The translations under genes were made by a program, and so were the position numbers. A stretch of 64,000 nt of DNA from the NCBI GenBank assembly GCA_965263225.1, contig CBDHHG010000009.1, positions 148,473 to 212,472 of the forward strand, given 5' to 3'. Positions 37,020 to 47,500 of the stretch are shown here, one piece after another (the stretch's first letter is position 1; each line of letters begins with the position of its first letter). Under the pieces are notes generated by a model. The model was not told the origin of the DNA. It ran no database searches and saw nothing but the letters and a program-made list of their open reading frames with translations. Origin of the DNA: DT-111 sp965263225. Lineage in GTDB: Bacteria; Bacteroidota; Bacteroidia; Chitinophagales; Saprospiraceae.

Positions 37020-38498
37020 TTAGTATCCTGATCGAGAATCAGAACCTGGACTTGGAGGGTCCATTTCTACGTCACTAGCCGTTGCCACTCTGAACTCTAC
37101 GCGGCGGTTCATGTAGCTGGCACTACTTGGCACCAACGCATTTTCCTTACCACCATATTGCAAAACAAAACGTCCTCGACCGATTCCGTGGTTGGTAGAC
37201 AAATGCTCAATGACAGCCTTCGCACGCTGGTAAGATAGCAAGTTGTTGTAGGTTTCAGGTCCTGTTTGATCAGTGTAACCTGAAACGACTAATCTTAGAT
37301 TGGGATTCCCTTTCATCATGCGACCGATACTAGCTAAAGTCCCATAATCAGAATATTTGACCGTAGATTGATCAGAACCAAAGTGAATCATGGGCAAGAA
37401 CCATTCTGCCACGGAACTGGCAGATTCTGTCAACTGGTAACGAGCCAAAGCCTCATCAATCATTTCTTGTACGCGTTGCTCTGTTACACCTGCACCGCCG
37501 CCGCCATTGACACCGCCTGGGCCTGGACGGCCGCCGCCTGGTAATGGATTCACTACTACTCCTTCCGCATCTACCTCTTCACCTGCTCTGGGTGGATAGT
37601 AAGGCTCTCTATCCCGGTAATCCGGCACACCATCTTTATCACTATCTAAGGTTCTACCTTTAGTATCCACTGTAGCATTGGGTGGTGTATTCGGTTCCTG
37701 ATCTACAATATCTAGAACACCATCTCGGTCAGAATCCGTTAAGGCTTCATCCGTTTTTGCTTTCACATCGGCAATATCGTCCATGATGCTTTCCATTGGG
37801 TTCGCCCAATACAAAGGTTCAGATTGATTAGAAGGATTACCTAAGTTGAAATTGATACGAACATTGCTATAATTCACGATGTCGCGGAATGGAGATCGAA
37901 CACCTTGCTCCAATTCAGAACCATCAATTAAATCCGCCCGACGCCCAAATAAAATCATGGCTTGATGTTCTACACCTATGTTCATTCGCTTACTAATCCT
38001 AATGGCCAAACCTGCTCCCAAACCTGCATGTGGAGTGAACTGGCGAGGGATTATATTCCCCATTCGTTGTGGAGTCGTTTCATTGAAGAAATCTGTTTTA
38101 AAAGAATTCACCCCTGCTCCTCCCATGATGTAGTAATTGGCATTTCTAACAGCCTTATCAAAACGGAAGTTATTCAAACTCAACACTCCCCAACCGGTAC
38201 CAGAGAACCAGTCCGTAGTATATCTTCTTGCGGTATTTTCCCCTTTGGCCTGTCCCATCATAAAATCTGCCCGCAAGGAGAAAATATAGTCTGTAGCTTT
38301 TCGAACGTGGACACCGTAAGCGTATCCGAATTTGGAAGGTACATCACCGGCGAGAAAAAAATAGCCACCATTAGCCCCCACTTCCCACATATTACTAGGC
38401 TTCGGTTGTTTATCCTTCTTATCGCCTTTTTGCGCAAAAATGGTCGTAGTAAAAGTTAAGCTTAGTAAGGCTACTAAGAGCGTAATTGACTTTGTCAT
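37020..38498 (-). CDS. OmpA-family outer-membrane protein with calcium-binding-type repeats
   Basis: 492 residues. Signal peptide MTKSITLLVALLSLTFTTTIFA. An N-terminal beta-barrel-like domain spans residues 35-230 (WEVGANGGYFFLAGDVPSKF, NIGVEHQAMILFG). Thrombospondin type 3-like aspartate-rich repeats lie around residues 255-295 (DSDRDGVLDIVDQEPNTPP; DSDKDGVPDYRDREPYYPP). A glycine/proline linker and a coiled segment follow. The C-terminal OmpA peptidoglycan-binding domain has IHFGSDQSTVKYSDYGTL, VVSGYTDQTGPETYNNLLSY and MNRRVEFRV. It would link the outer membrane to peptidoglycan. The architecture is common in gliding and T9SS-bearing Bacteroidota. Confidence 0.92.
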   Translation of the reverse strand: MTKSITLLVALLSLTFTTTIFAQKGDKKDKQPKPSNMWEVGANGGYFFLAGDVPSKFGYAYGVHVRKATDYIFSLRADFMMGQAKGENTARRYTTDWFSGTGWGVLSLNNFRFDKAVRNANYYIMGGAGVNSFKTDFFNETTPQRMGNIIPRQFTPHAGLGAGLAIRISKRMNIGVEHQAMILFGRRADLIDGSELEQGVRSPFRDIVNYSNVRINFNLGNPSNQSEPLYWANPMESIMDDIADVKAKTDEALTDSDRDGVLDIVDQEPNTPPNATVDTKGRTLDSDKDGVPDYRDREPYYPPRAGEEVDAEGVVVNPLPGGGRPGPGGVNGGGGAGVTEQRVQEMIDEALARYQLTESASSVAEWFLPMIHFGSDQSTVKYSDYGTLASIGRMMKGNPNLRLVVSGYTDQTGPETYNNLLSYQRAKAVIEHLSTNHGIGRGRFVLQYGGKENALVPSSASYMNRRVEFRVATASDVEMDPPSPGSDSRSGY

Positions 38499-38567
38499 AG
38501 GGAATAGAATTTTAAATCAGTTCATGGAATAAAGAGGACAAAATATTTAAACAAAGAGGTCTGACGC

Positions 38568-38816
38568 CTAAATCGCCAAACCTCTTATATCTTTTGTCGA
38601 TATCGATTTGTTCAATTTAAGTTTTCTCATATTATGAGGGTTGTCAACCCCATACTTGCTACATTCCGTCCGGATCGGGATCCTCAAACTGAGTACCGCC
38701 ACATCCTGCAAATCTACGTGATATTCTTGGTTGTTCCAATTGAATTTTAGACAAAGGCCATGTTCTGCAGGAATGCTGGCATCAAATGCCGAGCTGCGGT
38801 GACTAAATCTTATCAA
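38568..38816 (-). CDS. Doubtful small ORF, no known family
   Basis: 82 codons between divergent genes. The middle (GLCLKFNWNNQEYHVDLQDV, then AVLSLRIPI) alternates hydrophobic and polar residues like a beta-domain, which is why it is listed; the rest is unremarkable. It has no recognisable start signal and occupies the region where the upstream sequence of the OmpA-family gene would lie. It could be a gene fragment. Confidence 0.22.
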   Translation of the reverse strand: MIRFSHRSSAFDASIPAEHGLCLKFNWNNQEYHVDLQDVAVLSLRIPIRTECSKYGVDNPHNMRKLKLNKSISTKDIRGLAI

Positions 38817-38925
38817 ATAATGTTATATCTGAATTTTACTTTTTTTAAAGTTTTAGGTTTCAAATTTCCAATTCTTTCTTGGTTGTGCAGGGCCTTCGGA
38901 TGATTATAGATGCTAAAATAAATCT

Positions 38926-38933
38926 TACATTTG
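38926..38933 (+). promoter_or_regulatory. -7 element of the arginase-fold gene
   Basis: TACATTTG matches TAnnTTTG and lies 40 bases before the ATG at 38973. No clear -33 element is placed at the usual distance. Confidence 0.45.
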
Positions 38934-38972
38934 CCCAGATTTTAACCTGCCCCTTCGTTAAAACTTGAACAT

Positions 38973-40076
38973 ATGTTTGAAAATTGGCTCCAACCGCTAA
39001 AGCTTTCTGATCTTGAACTACCAGAATTGCAGGAATACCAAATAGGCAAGCAAATCCAGCAGTTCAAGGGCAACAACAAACAATTAGGTAGAGCTGAAAT
39101 TGCCTTGATCGGCTCGAACATCGCTGGCACGAATGCCATTCGTCGCGCATTTTATCAATTGAGTTTCCCTTTTGAAAAATTCAAGATCGTAGATCTGGGC
39201 AATACCAGAAAGTCTACGCCCTCCTTCGTCACTCCCCTACTCCGCGAACTGCGAGAACACAATATTTTCCCCATTCTTCTGGGGGACCATCCGCAGCTCA
39301 ACCTGGCCCAATTCAACGCCCTCAAAACCACTCGCACCGCCATTAGTATCAATGTGGTGGACGAACGCATTCCTTATACCTTAGCAGCAGAAGAAGCGGG
39401 CACGTACTATTTGCATCGACTTTTTACTCGCAAACGACCACAGTTATTCCACTTCAGTGTAATTGGCTGCCAAGGCCACTTTCTCAGGCCCGCCACCCTA
39501 AAATTTATGGAGGAGCGGCACTACGAATTCTGCGGGGTGGGAAAAGCCAAGGCCGATCTCTCCGAATTGGAACCCATTGTCAGAGATGCCGACCTCATGG
39601 GATTTCACTTATCTGCCTTGAAGGGAGCTGAGGTGCCCGGGCAGGCCCAACCTAGTCCCAGTGGCTTTACGGTTGAAGAAGCTTGCCAGATTTGCCGCTA
39701 TGCTGGGCTAAGTGATAAACTGGGCGCGTTTGGGATATACGGATATTGGCCAGAGAAGGATGTGAATCAACTCAGTGCACAAGCCGTTGCCCAGATGCTC
39801 TGGTACTTCCTGGAAGGTTACTATAATCGGCAGAATGACTATCCCCTTAGTAATGAAGGCCTGGTAGAATACATCGTTGATATAAAGAACCTTGGATTTC
39901 AACTCGTATTTTGGAAAAGTAAGAAGACTGGAAGATGGTGGATTCAAGTACCAGTGAAGACTTCCAAACGATTGCAGCGACACAGATTAATTCCTTGCTC
40001 CTATAACGATTACCGGAAAGCTTGTCAGGACGAATTACCGGACCGCCTTTTCAATGCCTTTCGGCGCTTTGCCTAG
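38973..40076 (+). CDS. Arginase/formiminoglutamase-fold protein lacking most metal ligands
   Basis: 367 residues. The fold is recognisable (IGSNIAGTNAIRRAFYQL, PILLGDHPQ, KLGAFGIYGYWPEKD and the C-terminal half), but the manganese-binding motifs are degenerate. LGDHP (His106) keeps only part of GGDH. The DAHxD motif is replaced by NVVDERI (residues 127-133) and SxDxDxxDP by GFHLSALKGAE (residues 210-220). Hydrolase activity is therefore unlikely. Similar degenerate members are known next to T9SS genes in Bacteroidota (from memory, not checked). It is convergent with murF; the two stop codons overlap in CTAG (40073-40076). Role unknown. Confidence 0.82.
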   Translation: MFENWLQPLKLSDLELPELQEYQIGKQIQQFKGNNKQLGRAEIALIGSNIAGTNAIRRAFYQLSFPFEKFKIVDLGNTRKSTPSFVTPLLRELREHNIFPILLGDHPQLNLAQFNALKTTRTAISINVVDERIPYTLAAEEAGTYYLHRLFTRKRPQLFHFSVIGCQGHFLRPATLKFMEERHYEFCGVGKAKADLSELEPIVRDADLMGFHLSALKGAEVPGQAQPSPSGFTVEEACQICRYAGLSDKLGAFGIYGYWPEKDVNQLSAQAVAQMLWYFLEGYYNRQNDYPLSNEGLVEYIVDIKNLGFQLVFWKSKKTGRWWIQVPVKTSKRLQRHRLIPCSYNDYRKACQDELPDRLFNAFRRFA

Positions 40077-41362
40077 GCCAGGATACGCTCCAGGCCGATC
40101 CCCCGAGAACCTTTGATTAGTATCAATTTTCCTTCGAAGCTTTGCTCCAGCAACCAGGGTTTAAGCTCCAACGCATCGCCGAAATGCCTAAGCCTTAGTT
40201 GTTCCGCTATTGCTTTAAATTCTTTCCCTACTAAAATAAGATTCGGCGTAACCGTTTGCGCTAGTTTGGCTATTTGAAGATGCTCAGCAGGACTGGCCTC
40301 CCCCAGTTCCAACATATCTCCCAGGATGGCCAACTTATCAGTAGCAGGCTTGCGCTCTAGGTTGCGGAGGGCATGCTCCATGCTGCTTGGATTAGCGTTG
40401 TAGGCATCCAAGATGACTTGATTCCCTTGCCATTCCAGTAGCTGACTCCGATTATTCTGGGGAATGTAGCTTTCTACAGCCGATTTGATCCTTTCGGCGG
40501 GAACTTTGAAGTACACACCGATGGCTACCGCAGCCATGATATTATGAAAGTTGTAGGCACCGGTAAGCTGAGAACGGATGATCGTTTCCTTCCCTTCGTA
40601 ATCTTGAAAGGCGAGTTGAAGAAAATTATCATCATCCAACAATTGAAATTGAAAAAGCCCAGGACGCTGTGTTCGCTCATAGAATAACTTCACCGAAACC
40701 TCGCTAGCCATATCTGAGAGGAAGGCTTCATCCCGGTTAATGAAGGCTAAGCCTCTATGCTGGGCTAGATAGTCGAACAGCTCGCCCTTGCCTTTCTTCA
40801 CCCCCTCTATGCCTCCAAAGCCCTCTAAATGGGCTTTCCCGATATTCGTAATAATTCCATGTGTGGGTCGAGCAATCTGGCAAAGGGCAGCAATTTCCTT
40901 TTGATGATTGGCACCCATTTCAATGACGGCTACTTCTGTGCCAAGGGGCATAGCCAATAAGGTCAAGGGCACTCCGATATGATTATTGAAATTACCACGA
41001 GTATAGTGAACGGGATAATGACTCTCCATGACCCTGGAAATCAATTCCTTTGTAGTCGTCTTTCCGTTGCTACCGGTGATAGCCAAGAGTGGGATATCAA
41101 ACTGCTGCCGATGATAGGTCGCCAAATCTTGTAAGCTAGATAAAACGTCGCTTACGACGACCATCTGAGCGTGTCCCTCCCACTTAGGATCATCTACTAC
41201 GGCATAGTTGGCACCAGCATCCAAGGCTTGCTGTGCAAATCGATTTCCATCGAAATTGGCTCCTTTTAAGGCGAAGAAGAGATTACCATCGGCAATCTTT
41301 CGCGTGTCCGTGCATACCCCATTAGAAGCCCTAAACAGGTCATATAGATCAGCTATTGACAT
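40073..41362 (-). CDS. murF: UDP-N-acetylmuramoyl-tripeptide--D-alanyl-D-alanine ligase
   Basis: 429 residues. It adds D-Ala-D-Ala to the UDP-MurNAc-tripeptide using ATP, the last cytoplasmic step of muropeptide synthesis. Mur-ligase signatures: N-terminal SNGVCTDTRKIADGNLFFAL, ATP loop AITGSNGKTTTKELI, central VIEMGANHQKEIAALC and NIGKAHLEGFGG, and C-terminal LDAYNANPSSMEHAL and LGDMLELG. The start at 41362 (MSIADLYDLF) is preferred over one at 41401 because that would place the start inside the gldJ terminator hairpin. It follows gldJ on the same strand. Confidence 0.95.
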   Translation of the reverse strand: MSIADLYDLFRASNGVCTDTRKIADGNLFFALKGANFDGNRFAQQALDAGANYAVVDDPKWEGHAQMVVVSDVLSSLQDLATYHRQQFDIPLLAITGSNGKTTTKELISRVMESHYPVHYTRGNFNNHIGVPLTLLAMPLGTEVAVIEMGANHQKEIAALCQIARPTHGIITNIGKAHLEGFGGIEGVKKGKGELFDYLAQHRGLAFINRDEAFLSDMASEVSVKLFYERTQRPGLFQFQLLDDDNFLQLAFQDYEGKETIIRSQLTGAYNFHNIMAAVAIGVYFKVPAERIKSAVESYIPQNNRSQLLEWQGNQVILDAYNANPSSMEHALRNLERKPATDKLAILGDMLELGEASPAEHLQIAKLAQTVTPNLILVGKEFKAIAEQLRLRHFGDALELKPWLLEQSFEGKLILIKGSRGIGLERILA

Positions 41363-41377
41363 AGTGGCATGAAAATA

Positions 41378-41418
41378 AAAAAGTCCCTGGAAGGAGGACA
41401 CTCCACCAGGGACTTTTT
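41378..41418 (-). terminator. Intrinsic terminator between gldJ and murF
   Basis: AAAAAGTCCCTGG (41378-41390) and CCAGGGACTTTTT (41406-41418) form a perfect 13-bp stem with a 15-base loop and T5 on either strand. It sits after the gldJ stop and before murF, so murF may need its own promoter or partial read-through. Confidence 0.88.
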
Positions 41419-41437
41419 CATATACTTTCAGTATTTT

Positions 41438-42940
41438 TTACTTGAAACGTCTTTCTTTCTTTTTGCGTTTGGTCTTGAACTGATTACCTGAAGGCATCTC
41501 ATTACCAGACGGCGCACCCACACGAATCATAGCGCATCGGAAACCGATTGTACGATCCGCTTTATCCTCTTCCTTGAATCTTCTGGTACCTGGGGACAAC
41601 CAGTAAGCTCTGTCCGCCCAAGATCCGCCCTTGAATACACGGGCTTTATCACTGACCAAAGTGTGGCGACCAAAGTCATAAAAAGCGTTGGATTCCTGGT
41701 CACCATCTAAGTAGTTATAGACCTGACCTCGCTTGTAGTTCTCACGAGTAGCTACCTCGTCGTCCTCTACGTAGCGATAACGGATTCGACCTAAGCTGTC
41801 CTTTTCTACCGGACGGCCATCTTCATCCAATACTTTTTGACGGAATTTACCACCACGATAAGGATTCAAGTCGTGGTTTTCCACATCCCGTAAGGTAACA
41901 CTGGTTAAAGGACGATAAAGATCCTGTACCCATTCGTTTACGTTACCTGCCATATTATATAGACCAAAGTCATTCGGTAGGTATGATCTTACCGGAGCCG
42001 TAGGACAAGCGTTATCATTCAACTTTCCAGCAACCCCCATATAGTCACCACCGCTCTTCTTAAAGTTAGCGAGGATTTGACCTTGGTGTTTATCTCTTTT
42101 CTGATAGCGTACGGTATTTCCATTCCAAGGATAAATTCGTCGGTCACTGATAAGTTCATCCTTTTCAGAAACACGATTACCCTGTAAAGCCAAGGCTGCG
42201 TATTCCCATTCAGCTTCCGTCGGTAGGCGATACTCCGGCAATAGGATACCATCTTCGAATCGAACACCGCGCTCACCGCCGGTACGCAAATCCTTCAAGT
42301 TCTTTCTTACGTTACCTTCATATTGCCCTACCAGGTAGGCTTCAGTGTTGAAGTTATCTTCATCCTTTTGATCTGGATTTGGATTCAAAATACCTTTTTC
42401 AATCAACATCATTTCATTCACTCGGTCTGTACGCCAGCGACTGAAATCATTGGCTTGTAGCCAGTTCACGCCCACCACCGGATAATCATCATAGGCAGGG
42501 TGACGAAAGTAAGTTTCCACCAATGGTTCATTGTAAGAAAGTTCTTCACGCCATACCAAGGTATCAGGTAAGGCATTCAAGTAAACTTCAGGATAGGATT
42601 CTCCAAACACCCGCTGAACCCAATACAGGTATTCCCGGTAGTTGTGATTAGACACCTCAGTTTCGTCCATATAAAAGGACGAAACAGTTACACGACGAGG
42701 AACGTTGTTCCACTCATAGGTAACATCCTGTCCGGTTTGTCCCATAGAGAAAGTACCTCCCTCTATCAAAACCAGGTTCGGTCCGGTGACCTGTCCATCA
42801 TAATCGAGTTTTTCAAAGCCGCCCCACTTCTGGTCATTGTATTTCCAGCCAGTGATATCGGATCGCTCTTTGCGGCTACAGGAACTGAATAGGAGTACAG
42901 CCCCCAATAGGATGGTAGTTAGCTTCAACAGATTTTTCAT
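41438..42940 (-). CDS. gldJ: Gliding motility/T9SS lipoprotein GldJ
   Basis: 500 residues. Lipoprotein signal MKNLLKLTTILLGAVLLFSS with Cys21. The FGE-sulfatase (SUMF1) fold: LVLIEGGTFSMGQTGQDVTY, FYMDETEVSNHNYREYL, YPVVGVNWLQANDFSRWRTD, LPTEAEWEYAAL, NMAGNVNEWVQDLY and RVFKGGSWADRAYW...IGFRCA. Known GldJ proteins are needed for gliding and for stability of the T9SS motor protein GldK. The C-terminal tail is basic (KTKRKKKERRFK). The place beside porU and porV matches flavobacterial gldJ-porU-porV clusters. It has its own -7 element at 42973. Confidence 0.93.
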   Translation of the reverse strand: MKNLLKLTTILLGAVLLFSSCSRKERSDITGWKYNDQKWGGFEKLDYDGQVTGPNLVLIEGGTFSMGQTGQDVTYEWNNVPRRVTVSSFYMDETEVSNHNYREYLYWVQRVFGESYPEVYLNALPDTLVWREELSYNEPLVETYFRHPAYDDYPVVGVNWLQANDFSRWRTDRVNEMMLIEKGILNPNPDQKDEDNFNTEAYLVGQYEGNVRKNLKDLRTGGERGVRFEDGILLPEYRLPTEAEWEYAALALQGNRVSEKDELISDRRIYPWNGNTVRYQKRDKHQGQILANFKKSGGDYMGVAGKLNDNACPTAPVRSYLPNDFGLYNMAGNVNEWVQDLYRPLTSVTLRDVENHDLNPYRGGKFRQKVLDEDGRPVEKDSLGRIRYRYVEDDEVATRENYKRGQVYNYLDGDQESNAFYDFGRHTLVSDKARVFKGGSWADRAYWLSPGTRRFKEEDKADRTIGFRCAMIRVGAPSGNEMPSGNQFKTKRKKKERRFK

Positions 42941-42972
42941 TACCCTTTAAGTTGTTTTTGAGAAAAGACGAA

Positions 42973-42980
42973 CAAATATA
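42973..42980 (-). promoter_or_regulatory. -7 element of gldJ
   Basis: Minus strand TATATTTG matches TAnnTTTG, 33 bases before the gldJ start. A CAAA (minus TTTG) at 42995-42998 gives only 14 bases spacing, shorter than usual. Confidence 0.5.
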
Positions 42981-43101
42981 CTGAAATTGTAATTCAAAGC
43001 TAGTCTTTGTCTGTTGAGCCTCCACTTTTTTGAAAATTAACACCTGATTCTCCTTTCATGAAAGCTATTCAACAGTATGATTTATTATGTTTCCTTCTTT
43101 G

Positions 43102-44139
43102 CTATTTAAACATCTTGAAGCAATCATTATAACGAGATCGCTTCCTTTTTCTTTGTAGGGCTTTACTATCATCGAAGTTGATAGTTAAGCTGATTTCATG
43201 CGAACCTCCAGTTCCTCCCCGTGCGTTATTCAAGCCGGACAAGGTCATGTCAAAACTATATCCGAACCGAAAAACACCTTCCTTCACGCCAATCAAGGCA
43301 ATGGCCGCATCTCCGTTGGCAAAACCGTGCCGATACCATCCTCCCCAAAACAAATTCCCCATGCCTACATAGGCTCCGCCCGTGACCTGGCCGAAATCCC
43401 CTTGCTTGATATAAAGAAGATTCGGAGATATAAACGATGGGCTCCAACGTTTATTGCCTCCTTTAAGAGGAAATTCTGCCCCGCCTTGAATTGTAAGTCG
43501 AACAGGTAGTCCGGCGCTCAAATTCTGGTTGATTTCCAATAAACTTTGATCTGGTGAATTCAGATGTTTTGCTGAGATACCGAAATAAGCTGGTCCTCCA
43601 TAGATTAGTGCACCTACAGCCACGTCTGCCACCACCTTGTTAAGATTATCTGGTCGATTTTCGGCTGTTTCATAAGGATTACCGGCTGGATCCCGACTAC
43701 CATTAATGGGGTCAAGTTGATCGACAAATATTAAACGATCCCAATCCAGTGTGGTTTGAATCATTCCCAATTCCAAGCCAAATTTGATTGCTACGTCTTC
43801 ACGCATCCTGACCTGGTAACCATAAATAGCACTTGCCCGCGTAGATTGATAAATCCCTTGTCCCGAATCATCTCCCATCACGGTAAATCCAAAACCACTA
43901 TTTAATCCTTCCACAGACTGTTCATAACTCACTGCATAGGTGGAATAGGCGGCCCCACCGGCCCAATTTAGCCATTGACTTCGATAATTAGCCGTTACTC
44001 TGGGTGCCAAGGTAGTACCCGCAAAGGCGGGATTCAATTGAAGCGGCGCAGCATAAAACTGGCTAAACACAGGGTCTTGTGCTTGTAAGCTCTGGATCCA
44101 AAATAAAATCAAAATAAATAGGGATATTTGTCTTCTCAT
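43102..44139 (-). CDS. PorP/SprF family outer-membrane protein
   Basis: 345 residues. Signal peptide MRRQISLFILILFWIQSLQA, then QDPVFSQFYAAPLQLNPAFAGT, the hallmark start of the family, followed by a beta-barrel (YRSQWLNW, GFGFTVMGDDSGQGIY, YFGISAKHLNSPDQSL). PorP is a T9SS outer-membrane component and SprF a partner of adhesins. It is divergent from porU with 361 bases between. Lacking an adjacent adhesin, it is more likely the core T9SS-type PorP paralogue than the copy at 2358, but this is inference. Confidence 0.9.
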   Translation of the reverse strand: MRRQISLFILILFWIQSLQAQDPVFSQFYAAPLQLNPAFAGTTLAPRVTANYRSQWLNWAGGAAYSTYAVSYEQSVEGLNSGFGFTVMGDDSGQGIYQSTRASAIYGYQVRMREDVAIKFGLELGMIQTTLDWDRLIFVDQLDPINGSRDPAGNPYETAENRPDNLNKVVADVAVGALIYGGPAYFGISAKHLNSPDQSLLEINQNLSAGLPVRLTIQGGAEFPLKGGNKRWSPSFISPNLLYIKQGDFGQVTGGAYVGMGNLFWGGWYRHGFANGDAAIALIGVKEGVFRFGYSFDMTLSGLNNARGGTGGSHEISLTINFDDSKALQRKRKRSRYNDCFKMFK

Positions 44140-44500
44140 TGACGCCGCAAATTATGTGGTGTTACTGGGATATAGCTTAATTTTGAGCTCTCGGGAATGT
44201 TTGGTGCTTAAGAATCAGTCTTTTAGCTTGTAGATTCCCTTCCTCTGGCCCCTGTTTATCCAGCTAATCTGCTAGGCATTAAATGGTCAGAGAAAGTCGT
44301 TTTGTATCAATCCTTGTCGTATGCCTTTGTTCAAATGTAAGCTATTGTAGGCATAAATCGCTCAGAAAAAACTGTTATTTAACCGACTTTTGCTCGGCTT
44401 AGTTGTTAAAACTAAAACGGAGGCTATATAAAAAACGCCTAGTTCGCCGTTCAAATTATACGATAACATCCTAAGACTACTTTTCAATATCGGATCTGCG
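44140..44500. other. Divergent promoter region of the PorP/SprF and porU genes
   Basis: 361 bases with no coding frame. AT-rich near porU (44330-44480). No exact TAnnTTTG match at a good distance was found for either gene. Confidence 0.45.
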
Positions 44501-47500
44501 ATGAAAGCAATAAAAATTACTCTCTGTTCTCTCTTGTTTGTCTTTTTCGGTGCCACCTTATTGGGACAAAACACCCTACGTCAAAGTTTTAAGTGGTCCG
44601 CTACGCCCAAGGTTTTAGAAGTGGGTGACCTTAAGTGGGAAAGATGGTCTTTTCCAGAAGCTAGCTTTAATGAACGTACTCCAAGTCTCCCCTACTTTCA
44701 TCACCGTTTCCCCGTCAGTGGACCGGGCGAGTTGAAGGTACAGGTTACGAACGTTACTTATGAGCCTTTTAGTAAGAATCCTTCGCCAGACGACGACCAA
44801 ATTGGAGAAAGACTAAATTTTAGCGTCAGTGTCGAGCGAGATCGAAATCGATACAAAGGAAAAGTATCTTTTGTACCGATTATCAAAAGCGGATCAGCTT
44901 ACGAGCGCGTTACCTCTATCGAGTTAGCCTTCATTCATACGCCAACTCCTTCCTTCAGCTATCGAGGGCCGCAACCCACTACATCCGTGCTTAACAATGG
45001 GCAAGTCTTTAAGATGGCAATCAGTGAAGAAGGAGTACAAAAGTTAAGCTATGATTTTCTAAAGGATGAATTGAAGGTAGATGTAGACCAGATTGATCCC
45101 CGAACCATCCAGATATATGGTAACCGAGGAGGGCATTTGCCGCTGTACGCTGATGCCGATCGACCAGCAGATCTCACGGAAAACCGAATTATTGTCAGTG
45201 GGGAAGCGGATGGCAGTTTTGACCAAGGCGACTATGTCCTTTTTTACGGTGAGGGGCCGAATATCTGGTCTTTCGATACAGCAAACCAGGTATTCAATCG
45301 CCAACAACATATTTATGATGAAAACAATTACTACTATCTGGTCGTAGGTGCGAGTAATGGCCTGAGAGTTGAGGAACGCAACAGCATTGCTAACGCCACC
45401 TTTCAAGTGACTACTTTCAATGACTTTGCGAGATTTGAAGAAGAAGAGGTCAACTTGTTCAAGGTATGGGAGAAAACGACAGGCTCCAACCGAGATTGGT
45501 TTGGGGATTATTTTAAGAATGCCAGAGAAAGAGATTATCCCAACCTATTTTCCTTTCCCAATATCGTATCGAATTCCGAAGCGACAATACAGGCTAGAAT
45601 GGCCGTTCGAAGTCCAGTCACATCTGCATACTTCCTAGATGTTAATGGAAGCACCCAAAATACTGCTGGCCAAGACATCAAAAGTGAAACCATACGTGGG
45701 ACGACCATTACCAATGGTTCAAGCTTCTATTTCCATAATTATGTCAACTTCGGCCTACTCAAGCAGCAAGTTGTCGTCGATCGAGATCAATTGGATGTAC
45801 GCCTTAGATTTCCACAGCCCACTGGTGCAAGTGAAACGGAAGGGTGGTTAGATTATATTCAGGTAAATGCCGAGCGCGAAATGATTATGACTGGTGACCA
45901 AATGGGTTTCCAAAATCTGGCCTCCATTGGACAATTAAACAGCCAATTTCGCTTGCGACAGGCCAACGCTAACCTATTGGTTTGGGACATTACGAATCCC
46001 CTCAAACCGGTGGGACAGAAGTATGATCTGAGCGGAACTGAATTATCCTTTGGGGCCAATACCGCAGAATTGATCCGCTTTGTGGCCTTTGATCCTGGTA
46101 GTGGCTTGCTCACGCCCAAAGCCATTGGACCAATTCCGAATCAAAACCTCCATAGCATAGGTACCACGGATGTAGACATGATTATTGTTTATCATCCAGA
46201 ATTTGCGGAAGCGGCCAAAAAATTGGCGAAGCATCGGCGTGAATTTAGCCAGCTCTCCGTAGAAATTGCTACTGTGGATGAGGTGTACAATGAGTTTTCT
46301 TCTGGTAAAAAGGACCCGGCTGCTATCCGTGACTTGGTAAGAATGGTCTACGATCGTACAGCTGCCTTTAAATATCTACTCCTGCTGGGGGATGGCTCAT
46401 TCGACGCCAGAGACATCTACGACCTAGGCACGAATTATGTACCAGTCTACCAAACCGCTTCCTTTAGACCGCTGGATGCCTTTCCATCAGATGACTTTTA
46501 TGGGGTACTTAATGGAACCAACCCAGATGATCCACTAACCGGAGACATGAATATTGCCGTAGGCCGATTACCGGTGAAAACGGTGAGAGAAAGTGCAAAT
46601 GCAGTCAATAAGATCATCAATTATGACCTTGATCCTGAAGCCTTTACAGATTGGCGAAATCGCTTGGTTTTCGTCGGAGACGATGAGGACGGAAGTACTC
46701 ATACCCGTGATGCGGATGGTATTGCCAGGCTGGTAACGACTAACCATCCACAATTCAATGTGGATAAATTGTATTTAGATGCTTTCCCACAAGAAAATAC
46801 TCCAGCGGGACCACGAGTCCCAGATGTAAATTCATCAATCGATCGCTCCGTTTTTAAAGGAGTATTGGCTGTCACTTATCTGGGTCATGGTGGCCCCAAA
46901 GGTTGGGCACAAGAACGAGTACTTAATATTGTGGATATCAAAAAGTGGGTCAACAAGCAAAGACTGCCACTGTTCATCACGGCTACTTGTACTTTTACCA
47001 GCTATGATGATGCGGAATTTGTCTCTGCGGGAGAAGAAACCTTCCTAAATCCCAGTGGCGGTGTAGTGGCACTATTAACTACCACCAGAGCGGTCTTTGC
47101 GTCAGAAAACGAGAAATTGACTCGCCTAGTGGTTGACAATATGCTGAAACGCACCGATGTGCCACAGACCGTTGGAGATATTATGGTGCAGTCTAAGAAT
47201 GAATATGGTGGTCAACCTAAAAACTCCCAGAAATTTACCTTGATTGGCGACCCAGCCACTATTATAGCTAAGCCTCGCTACGACGTCAAGACTACACAGA
47301 TCAATGGGAAGGATATTGCGGAAGCCAGTCAAGACACACTTCGTGCTTTTGATAAGGTAACCATAGCCGGCCAGGTGGTAGACAATAATGGAAACCTATT
47401 AAACAACTTTAATGGCACCGTCTTTCCGACCGTTTTTGACAAGACCGTCAATTTTCAAACCTTGGGTCAGGATAGCGATAGTCCTGTGGTTAATTTCGAT

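Noticed and set aside
41363..41401. Longer start for murF (39 extra bases)
   Set aside because: It would lie within the terminator hairpin of gldJ and adds residues not usual in MurF.
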